Assembly: GCA_002492075.1 (NCBI GenBank)
Contig: DKXD01000011.1
Span: 582-16,583, forward strand
Source: Ruminococcaceae bacterium UBA7135
GTDB taxonomy: Bacteria; Bacillota; Clostridia; Oscillospirales; Ruminococcaceae
DNA length: 16,002 bases
Direction: 5' to 3'
Shown here: one piece after another, positions 7,649-13,046 of the stretch
Layout of the letters: each line of letters opens with the position of its first letter
Position numbering within the stretch: position 1 is the first letter of the stretch
The notes under the pieces: model-generated
Databases searched by the model: none
What the model saw: only the letters and a program-made list of their open reading frames with translations
Told to the model about the DNA's origin: nothing
Translations under genes and position numbers: made by a program

Positions 7649-8071
7649 GCTCTCCTCCTATATTGTATTACTGAAAGCTCCTTTGGGTGTATTATTGGAA
7701 GATATTGGCAGCTTAATCGTTTTTTTGCGATCTACCCTCAAAAAATTCGCTGGCGGCATTTATGGGTCGGCGCAAAGCGTAACACAACATATAGTCGCAA
7801 AGAACTCGGCGGCTTTGTGTATTTTTCACAAAACAAAATCACAAAACGGAGTGCTTTGCAATGTAACTCACTCAGGGCGTTTTCATATGATCCTCATAAA
7901 ATCGCCTTTTAAAGCGCCAAAAAGCCGCAATTGTTGAAAATAAATGTTTATGTTGATTAGAATGTTGAAAACTTTTTGTGCAAGATAAACAATTGAAGAG
8001 GTAATGATTAGTTAAAAATACGGCAAAAAACTGAAAATGTGTTCCGAACTTGGAATTTTTTCAAATCTCTG
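7649..8071. other. Gene-free region between spoIIR and the ptsH promoter
   Basis: No convincing gene is seen on either strand. The spoIIR RBS is at the left edge. At 7772-7778 and 7853-7859 there is a 7-bp inverted repeat (GCAAAGC / GCTTTGC), with a smaller hairpin inside it (TTTGTG 7814-7819, CACAAA 7827-7832). A plus-strand frame stays open to 7937, but it starts inside the antisense of spoIIR and has no RBS. The last 130 bases are AT-rich and run into the ptsH promoter. Confidence 0.6.
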
Positions 8072-8100
8072 TTGACTTAAATGTTTTTTTCGGATATACT
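8072..8100 (+). promoter_or_regulatory. Strong sigma-A promoter of ptsH
   Basis: TTGACT (8072-8077) and TATACT (8095-8100) are separated by exactly 17 bp, with T-rich sequence in the spacer and A/T-rich sequence upstream. Transcription would start near 8107, giving a 5' leader of about 208 nt before the ptsH ATG. Confidence 0.85.
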
Positions 8101-8106
8101 GTAAAC

Positions 8107-8181
8107 AAGAGATGAAGGAAAAAGCGCCGATTACATTATATAGATATAACAGCGGAAACTCGGGTTTCACCGACTTCTCTT
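8107..8181 (+). ncRNA. Possible folded element in the ptsH 5' leader
   Basis: Starting at the predicted transcription start, AAGAGA (8107-8112) can pair with TCTCTT (8176-8181) to close a domain. Two small hairpins lie inside: TTATA/TATAA around a TAGA loop, and GAAAC (8155-8159)/GTTTC (8164-8168) around a TCGG tetraloop. I do not recognise a known riboswitch or T-box. Folding was judged by eye only. Confidence 0.35.
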
Positions 8182-8196
8182 AAAACCATGGTTTTA
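8181..8196. promoter_or_regulatory. Perfect 16-bp palindrome in the ptsH leader
   Basis: TAAAACCATGGTTTTA is a perfect palindrome about 75 bp downstream of the predicted ptsH transcription start. It could be an operator for a dimeric repressor, or a 6-bp RNA hairpin with a CATG loop. Confidence 0.45.
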
Positions 8197-8237
8197 GGCT
8201 TAGATCAATTATTACACAGACAGAGAACCGGAGGCTT

Positions 8238-8288
8238 ATGAACGCAGTCAGGTGGCGTCTTAACGTTTCCAAAGAAAGGTCTCACTGA
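8238..8288 (+). CDS. Candidate 16-codon leader ORF upstream of ptsH
   Basis: ATG 8238 is preceded by GGAGG (8230-8234) with a short 3-nt spacer and opens a frame of 16 sense codons (MNAVRWRLNVSKERSH) ending in TGA at 8286-8288. The stop lies 13 nt before the ptsH Shine-Dalgarno sequence. This layout could let ribosomes on the small ORF affect folding or translation of ptsH. The peptide shows no run of one amino acid that would mark classical attenuation. The short RBS spacing and tiny length mean it may be chance. Confidence 0.35.
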   Translation: MNAVRWRLNVSKERSH

Positions 8289-8314
8289 ACACAAACGTAT
8301 GGAGGTTGTTGTAT

Positions 8315-8578
8315 ATGTGCATGAAAGACATTGAAGTTAAAAATCAGGTTGGTTTACACGCCAGACCTGCTACATTCTTCATTCAGAAGGCTAACGAGTA
8401 TAAGTCTTCCATTTGGGTGGAGAAGGAAGAGCGCAGAGTGAACGCTAAGTCTCTTTTGGGCATACTCTCCCTCGGTATCGTAGGCGGCGCACAGATTCGT
8501 ATAATCGCAGACGGTTCCGACGAGCAGCTTGCTGTCGACGGCTTGGTTAAGCTTGTTGAAAGCGAATTTGCAGAGTAA
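8315..8578 (+). CDS. ptsH: Phosphocarrier protein HPr
   Basis: HPr carries phosphate from Enzyme I to the sugar-specific EII proteins of the phosphotransferase system. In Firmicutes, HPr phosphorylated on Ser46 also serves CcpA-mediated carbon catabolite control. With the ATG at 8315 the active-site motif GLHARPA places the phospho-histidine at exactly residue 15. The HPr-kinase motif NAKSLLGILSLG places Ser at exactly residue 46, both at standard family positions. The protein is 87 residues, as expected. His15 argues for HPr rather than Crh, which has Gln there. GGAGG (8301-8305) is 9 nt upstream. A TTG at 8306 is also in frame but abuts the RBS. It is not next to a ptsI (Enzyme I) gene, which is usual in many Clostridia. 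It has its own strong promoter and long leader. Confidence 0.96.
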   Translation: MCMKDIEVKNQVGLHARPATFFIQKANEYKSSIWVEKEERRVNAKSLLGILSLGIVGGAQIRIIADGSDEQLAVDGLVKLVESEFAE

Positions 8579-8594
8579 TTTCGCATAAATTTCC

Positions 8595-8643
8595 GATAAC
8601 GCTGCTCATTATTCGCAGAGGGCTTTTCGGAAAGGACGTTATC
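8595..8643 (+). other. Branched inverted-repeat structure just after ptsH
   Basis: GATAACG (8595-8601) pairs perfectly with CGTTATC (8637-8643). The enclosed 35 bases can form two further small hairpins, CTGC/GCAG (8602-8605 and 8615-8618) and CTTT/AAAG around TCGG (8623-8634), giving a three-way-junction shape. No T tract follows, so it is not a simple terminator. It may protect or process the ptsH mRNA 3' end. Confidence 0.4.
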
Positions 8644-8644
8644 A

Positions 8645-8735
8645 TACTAATTTACCATCAAAGTGTAGACAAATTTCACAAGCCAACTTAATAAATATCG
8701 TAAAATAAAGTCAGTATGTTGATGATAAATTAGTA
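8645..8735. mobile_element. MITE-like element with 18-bp terminal inverted repeats
   Basis: ATACTAATTTACCATCAA at 8644-8661 is matched by its inverted copy at 8719-8736 with 17 of 18 positions identical. The inner element (8647-8733, 87 bp) is bounded by TA on both sides, as expected for TA-targeting (Tc1/mariner, IS630-like) insertions. The interior is AT-rich with no coding capacity. It lies between the ptsH hairpin and the terminator. The alternative is simply a long RNA hairpin. Confidence 0.45.
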
Positions 8736-8748
8736 TCAAACAACGATC

Positions 8749-8784
8749 AAGGGGTGGAATGAAACGTTTCACCCCTTATTTTTT
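8749..8784 (+). terminator. Rho-independent terminator downstream of ptsH
   Basis: AAGGGGTG (8749-8756) pairs with CACCCCTT (8770-8777) around a 13-nt loop and is followed by ATTTTTT. It ends transcription from ptsH about 200 bases after its stop codon. Confidence 0.85.
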
Positions 8785-8844
8785 GGGAAATCACCGAACA
8801 GCTTTTTTCGATGTTCCCTTATTTATGATCTTTGAGGAAGAATT

Positions 8845-9540
8845 ATGAAAAAAACGATCATAGGCGTTGCCGCATTCGCGATCGCCGCCGCCGCGCTTGC
8901 GGTATTGGCGTTCGTAAAAATGAAAGCGGTGCCGGACGGCGCGGACGACATAAAGGAAGCGAGACAGCTCTACGAAAAGCTGGATTCCGCGCAGCTTACG
9001 ATGACGGACAACTCAAACGGAGAAAAACTGATGAATTTCAGCTTTTACATCAACGGCGACAACGAAATGATATTTGAATACATCAGCCCGCAAAGCGGAG
9101 ACCACGCATACAGCGACGGCAAGCGATTCTACTACAAGACCGATGGCAAATGGACTGCTATCACCCCCGACGACGAAAGCTATATCCACAACATCTACAA
9201 CCGCGAATACCGCTACCCGTACGCGCGCGGCAGCGTGTTCTTCCTGAACACCGGCTCGGTGAGCGAGGCGAGTATCGAGGAGCAGAACGGCGGCAAAACA
9301 ATAACCTACGTTTACGACTGCGAAAAGCTCAACAAAAGCTCGGTAAAGGATCTTGAAAACGTGTCGGAGTTCTCCGCGCTTACCTGTGTATACTCTCTTA
9401 ATGCAGACGGACTGATAACGAGATTCACCGAAAAGGCGTCGCTTACCGATGCCGAGGGAAAAGCGTCGGACGTGGATATCACACTGGAGGTATCCGAGGT
9501 GAACAAAATAAAGTTCATCGAAAAGCCGTTCGACGAGTGA
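8845..9540 (+). CDS. Membrane-anchored extracytoplasmic protein of unknown function
   Basis: I do not recognise the family. The 231-residue protein starts with a short Lys-rich tip and an Ala-rich hydrophobic segment (about 4-24), a signal peptide or N-terminal anchor. There is no lipobox cysteine. The rest is acidic and rich in Asp, Glu, Ser, Tyr and Lys, and looks mostly beta-stranded: repeated strand-turn patterns such as FSFYINGDNEMIFEYI, a SDGKRFYYKTDGKW segment (about 91-104) and a C-terminal VDITLEVSEVNKIKF strand. That pattern is loosely like LolA/LppX-type lipoprotein-carrier folds, but this is a guess. The ATG follows GAGGAAG at normal spacing. No clear promoter lies between the ptsH terminator and this gene; the space is only about 60 bases, so its transcription may start within or before the terminator region. 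Confidence 0.8.
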   Translation: MKKTIIGVAAFAIAAAALAVLAFVKMKAVPDGADDIKEARQLYEKLDSAQLTMTDNSNGEKLMNFSFYINGDNEMIFEYISPQSGDHAYSDGKRFYYKTDGKWTAITPDDESYIHNIYNREYRYPYARGSVFFLNTGSVSEASIEEQNGGKTITYVYDCEKLNKSSVKDLENVSEFSALTCVYSLNADGLITRFTEKASLTDAEGKASDVDITLEVSEVNKIKFIEKPFDE

Positions 9541-9575
9541 TTATTTGTGATAAGTTGACGAAATTTGCGGAAAAT

Positions 9576-9613
9576 ATTACAAAAAGTTACAAAAAGGTTG
9601 CAATTTGGTTACA
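9576..9613 (+). promoter_or_regulatory. Phased RTTRCA direct repeats (WalR/PhoP-like box array)
   Basis: Four copies of an RTTRCA motif occur at 9576, 9586, 9597 and 9608, spaced 10, 11 and 11 bp, one per helical turn. Read on the minus strand they are TGTAAC, TGCAAC, TGTAAC and TGTAAT, close to the WalR box TGTWAH-N5-TGTWAH. The array overlaps the -35 and spacer of the promoter for the M23 endopeptidase. OmpR-family regulators bind such tandem repeats; a PhoP-type box is the main alternative. Confidence 0.55.
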
Positions 9614-9626
9614 AATATGCTATAAT
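9598..9626 (+). promoter_or_regulatory. Sigma-A promoter of the M23 endopeptidase gene
   Basis: TTGCAA (9598-9603) and a perfect TATAAT (9621-9626) are 17 bp apart. Transcription would start near 9633, giving a leader of about 137 nt. In that leader TTTCTCCC (9679-9686) can pair with GGGGGAAA (9696-9703) with one G-U pair. No T run follows, so it is not an obvious attenuator. Confidence 0.8.
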
Positions 9627-9769
9627 AATAAAAGTGTTTGATCTTTTAACAGGATAAACATTAGAAGCAGACGCATTATTTCTCCCTCGCTTCACGGGGG
9701 AAAGATAAAATTTGTACTCTTACTATTGAAAATCGATATGACATACAACATATTTAGGGAGTTGAAAAA

Positions 9770-11563
9770 ATGACTTTTACCGAAGAAAAGTCTGAAAATA
9801 AGGAAAACGTTCAAAAGAAGAAATTCGACATTTACTCGGCGCTTTCGGATCTGGGAGAATATTTCACGAGCGTTATCATCAGGCTGGCGAAATTCATCGG
9901 GCTGTGCTTTATGTACCTTGTGGCGACTGTTTACAGAGGACTTGAGCATCTGAAAAAGCCGTTTATGAATCTCATAAGCGAAATAGCGAACGTGGTCACC
10001 GCGCCTTTCAAGCGATACCACAAGGCTCGCAAGCTCGGCACGTCGGAGATAGCTAAGGCACGTCAGGAAAAGGGCGCTTGGGGCGGCTTCACCGCTTGGC
10101 TGAAAGTCGCGGGGCGCACCGTTTTCGGCAAGCGCGGCGTTCTGGCAACGCTTGTCAACTGGGGCTTGCCCGTCGTTTGCTGCGTTTTTCTTTTCAACAT
10201 AGTAAGCTATGCCAATAGCCAAAATTACGCGCTGAGGCTTACCGTAAACGGCGACTTCGTAGGATACATAAACAACGAGCAATCGTTTACCGACGCGGAA
10301 AAAATAGTTCAAGGACGTATCAACTACACCGGCAGCACCACCGAAATAATAAGCTTTGAAGCATTATACGAGGTTGAAAACATCGGCAACGGTCCTTTGC
10401 TGAACCAATACCAGGTCGCCGATAAAATTCTGGCTCTTCTGGGCAAGGAGGTCAAGGAGGGATACGGGCTGTATCTGGGCGATTCGTATTACGGCACGCT
10501 GGATTCTCACGACGCGCTTGACCGGGCAATGAAGGATCTGCTTGCAAAGTACACCTCAGGCGAGGAAAACGAGACCGTTAAATTCGACAAGCAAATAAGC
10601 TACATCCACGGCACATACCTCGCCGACAGCTTTGTGAAAGAAACCGATATAATCAAGCAATTCACCTCCAACAAGAAAAACGCGACATACTATACCATTG
10701 AGGACGGCGATTATATCGACGACGTTCTGGAGGCTACGGGGCTTACCTCGGACAAGCTTTCCGAGCTTAATCCCGATTTTGATATGGATACCGATTTCAT
10801 TGCGGGAAACAGGCTTTTAACATCGACCGAAGAACCGTTTATGACGGTTATGGTAACGCGCGAGGAGCATTACACCGAAACGTTTGATTTTGAGACCCGA
10901 TACGAGGACGACGCGACCATTTATGCGGGCAACACGAGGAAACGCGTCGACGGCGAGCTTGGCGAACGCGCCGTCGTGGCAAACGTTTCTTACATAAACG
11001 GCAACGAGGTCAACAGAAGAGTTCTTTCGAGAACAGTCACAAAGGAGCCTGTCACCGAGGTAATAGCGGTCGGCACAAAGCCGCGCAACAACACCACCGC
11101 TCCCGGCGCGGAATTGGAGGTCGGACAGATGCTGTGGCCTGTCGGCGGATATGACGGCGGAACGCTTGAAGAACCTGTATGGTGGATGGGCGGATATTCG
11201 GGGCACCGCGGCGTTGACATCACTACTGCTATCGGCACGCCGATATACGCAGCGGAAAACGGTGTTGTTGTCTCATCGGTATGGGGCGGCAACGGTGACG
11301 ACCGAGGAAACTATGTCGTTATTCAGGGCGACAGCGGCTATACGACTTATTACTATCACAACAGCGAGCTTCTTGTCTCCGCAGGGCAGCGAGTTACCGC
11401 GGGAGATATGATAGCATATTCGGGAATGACCGGACGAGCTTACGGTCCTCACTGCCACTTCGGAGTAAGCGCCGGCGGCACTTACCTCAACCCCACCGAC
11501 TTCCTGCCTTACCACAAGATGACGGCAAGCTACGCGGCTAAGGTTGCGGCGCACGGCGGATAA
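9770..11563 (+). CDS. Membrane-anchored LysM-G5-M23 peptidoglycan endopeptidase
   Basis: A zinc peptidase that cuts peptidoglycan cross-bridges or stem peptides at the cell surface. The first 120 residues or so are basic and amphipathic, with a moderately hydrophobic stretch at 33-56. The clear membrane segment is about 126-147 (WGLPVVCCVFLFNIV core). The extracellular part has a LysM-like module (about 307-351, YYTIEDGDYIDDVLEATGL start) for glycan binding and a G5 domain (about 358-436). The C-terminal M23 domain has ligands His479 and Asp483 (GHRGVD), catalytic His530 (YYYHNS) and HCH at 561-563. All key residues are present, so it should be active. The architecture is common in Clostridia. 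AGGGAG precedes the ATG. Its promoter carries WalR-like repeats, which fits regulation with other wall hydrolases. Confidence 0.94.
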   Translation: MTFTEEKSENKENVQKKKFDIYSALSDLGEYFTSVIIRLAKFIGLCFMYLVATVYRGLEHLKKPFMNLISEIANVVTAPFKRYHKARKLGTSEIAKARQEKGAWGGFTAWLKVAGRTVFGKRGVLATLVNWGLPVVCCVFLFNIVSYANSQNYALRLTVNGDFVGYINNEQSFTDAEKIVQGRINYTGSTTEIISFEALYEVENIGNGPLLNQYQVADKILALLGKEVKEGYGLYLGDSYYGTLDSHDALDRAMKDLLAKYTSGEENETVKFDKQISYIHGTYLADSFVKETDIIKQFTSNKKNATYYTIEDGDYIDDVLEATGLTSDKLSELNPDFDMDTDFIAGNRLLTSTEEPFMTVMVTREEHYTETFDFETRYEDDATIYAGNTRKRVDGELGERAVVANVSYINGNEVNRRVLSRTVTKEPVTEVIAVGTKPRNNTTAPGAELEVGQMLWPVGGYDGGTLEEPVWWMGGYSGHRGVDITTAIGTPIYAAENGVVVSSVWGGNGDDRGNYVVIQGDSGYTTYYYHNSELLVSAGQRVTAGDMIAYSGMTGRAYGPHCHFGVSAGGTYLNPTDFLPYHKMTASYAAKVAAHGG

Positions 11564-11635
11564 TAAGCGGGAAATCGTTTTTTATCGTCGTTTGAAACTT
11601 TGATTTACTGCAAATTTTCATTTTTGTTATCTAAA

Positions 11636-11684
11636 CCGCACGACAGCAAGTCATTAAGGCTTGCTGTCGTGCGGCTTGTTTTTT
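11636..11684 (+). terminator. Strong rho-independent terminator after the M23 gene
   Basis: A perfect 15-bp GC-rich stem (arms 11636-11650 and 11660-11674, CCGCACGACAGCAAG and its complement) with a 9-nt loop, followed after CTTG by six T residues. The stem is unusually long and perfect. Confidence 0.93.
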
Positions 11685-11727
11685 ACTCGAAGTTTCCTTA
11701 AGAATATCGTATCACTTTTTGGTAAAT

Positions 11728-11744
11728 TGTAACAAAATTGTAAC
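11728..11744 (+). promoter_or_regulatory. Perfect WalR-type box upstream of the lipoprotein promoter
   Basis: TGTAAC-AAAAT-TGTAAC matches the WalR consensus TGTWAH-N5-TGTWAH at every defined position. It ends 20 bp before the -35 element, centred about 64 bp before the predicted start, a usual place for an OmpR-family activator. Confidence 0.65.
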
Positions 11745-11764
11745 CTTTTTTTATTATTTTTCGG

Positions 11765-11793
11765 TTGACTTCCTCAAAGCAAAGGGGTATAAT
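11765..11793 (+). promoter_or_regulatory. Sigma-A promoter of the repeat lipoprotein gene
   Basis: TTGACT (11765-11770) and a perfect TATAAT (11788-11793) are separated by 17 bp. The predicted start near 11800 leaves a leader of about 54 nt before the ATG. Confidence 0.88.
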
Positions 11794-11853
11794 AAGTATA
11801 AGGCAGTACCAACATCCGATTTTTTCGGTCTTGATAATTGAGGAGGTAATTTA

Positions 11854-12990
11854 ATGAAACATAAACTTTCTTTAACGGCAGCAGCTCTTTGCTTGTGCGT
11901 TCTCCTTTCCGGCTGTCAGCAGCCCGCCCCCGCCCCCGCGAACACCTCCTCGGTGAACAACACTTCAACGACCTCCGATATTGCGCCGTCAACCCCCGAA
12001 TCCAAACCAACCGACGACAGCTCGTCTGCGGTTTCAGAGCCATTGTCACCGACTAACGAAAGCAGACCGATAATCCCGGTTGAACTTGAAAACGTCTATT
12101 ACTCTATAGACACAGTTTTAAGCAATCAGGTTGACCAAGACGAATACAAACGCTTTGGTGAAATGTACAGAGGAACGGCAGATTTCAATATAGTGAATTT
12201 CGTTAAGCATTTCAACTATCCCAAGGAGTTGTTTGCAAGCATAGTGGAGCAATACGACCTTGAGTGGTTTGACGCCGATGTAATTTACTCCGGTGATGAG
12301 GATAGAATAGCTAAATTCTTCCGTCTTGGCGACTATATGGCAAACACAAAGTTTGCGGATTATGTTGAAACGGACTCTTCAAAGTACAAGCCGACCGGCA
12401 AGCTGGAAAGCGTTCTTGAAAGCGGCTTGGGAACGTATTGCGGACACACTCAGGACTTTCACGGTATTCCCTCATACGTTTATAGTCTGGTGGATGATGA
12501 AAAACACAACTCGTATGTCGATGAACACGGGTGGGGCGTTGACGCGTTTGATATAGTTGATTACGTAAAAAGTATGGATATTTCAAAAGAAGACTATATT
12601 GCAGGCGTAAACAAATGTTACCCGCCGGACAGCGAAGACGCCAATGTTTTGAAGGAACGCGAAAAAATTCTGGCGGACGCCGAGATCATATATTGCGAGG
12701 ATGATACAAAGATCTACAATTACTTCAACCAAAACGATCGGTCCTACTACCCGGCTGAAAACGAAGAAGAACCATCCAAAAACTTTTTCGTTATGCACGG
12801 CGCGATCATGCGTTATCTAGACGTTGAAGGTTATCACGCTTATCTTGATTGTGTTTACGGCACCAAATACGATAACGTCAAGAACCTTATCGAATATTTC
12901 AAGCTTGACAGAAGCAAGTTTGAGGAGATAATGAAAAAAGCCGACGCTTCGGATTTTTACGACATCGACGACTTGTTCAGCGTTCCGTAA
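11854..12990 (+). CDS. Lipoprotein with Ser/Thr/Pro linker and three related units, unknown function
   Basis: A secreted, lipid-anchored protein of 378 residues. The signal peptide ends in the lipobox LSGC (18-21), so Cys21 would be lipidated. Residues 22-73 are a Pro/Ser/Thr/Asn linker that would span the wall. The remainder holds three related units, at about 96-157, 218-291 and 328-376. Each has a DIVDYVK-type helix (NIVNFVKHF, DIVDYVKSM, NVKNLIEYF) followed by a K(E/S)-(L/D/K)(F/Y) helix. The first two then continue into an acidic DADVIYSGDED / DAEIIYCEDDT segment. I do not know this family. ATG 11854 follows GAGGAGG at normal spacing. It has its own promoter with a perfect WalR-type box, which suggests a job tied to cell-wall turnover. 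It ends at a terminator facing the convergent TerB gene. Confidence 0.88.
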   Translation: MKHKLSLTAAALCLCVLLSGCQQPAPAPANTSSVNNTSTTSDIAPSTPESKPTDDSSSAVSEPLSPTNESRPIIPVELENVYYSIDTVLSNQVDQDEYKRFGEMYRGTADFNIVNFVKHFNYPKELFASIVEQYDLEWFDADVIYSGDEDRIAKFFRLGDYMANTKFADYVETDSSKYKPTGKLESVLESGLGTYCGHTQDFHGIPSYVYSLVDDEKHNSYVDEHGWGVDAFDIVDYVKSMDISKEDYIAGVNKCYPPDSEDANVLKEREKILADAEIIYCEDDTKIYNYFNQNDRSYYPAENEEEPSKNFFVMHGAIMRYLDVEGYHAYLDCVYGTKYDNVKNLIEYFKLDRSKFEEIMKKADASDFYDIDDLFSVP

Positions 12991-13015
12991 AATATCTCTT
13001 TAAACATACAGCTGA

Positions 13016-13046
13016 CCCCCGCCATAAGCGGGGGTTATTATTATAT
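13016..13046 (+). terminator. Rho-independent terminator after the repeat lipoprotein gene
   Basis: CCCCCGC (13016-13022) pairs with GCGGGGG (13028-13034) around a CATAA loop and is followed by a T-rich tail. The tail overlaps the stop codon of the convergent TerB-domain gene. Confidence 0.88.

Noticed and set aside
7503..7937. Plus-strand open frame of 144 codons upstream of ptsH
   Set aside because: Its first third is the antisense of spoIIR, it has no RBS at its start, and the composition does not look coding. Kept only as a comment on the gene-free region.
8315..8578. Crh (catabolite repression HPr-like protein) instead of HPr
   Set aside because: Crh has Gln at position 15; here His15 is present in GLHARPA.
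8759..8770. TGAAACGTTTCA palindrome as a CcpA cre site near ptsH
   Set aside because: The spacing between half-sites is two bases shorter than the cre consensus, and it lies in the loop and arm of a terminator, not at a promoter.
8796..8820. GAACA/TGTTC hairpin before the 8845 gene as a second terminator
   Set aside because: The loop is large and the T tract poor; a strong terminator is already present 10 bases upstream.
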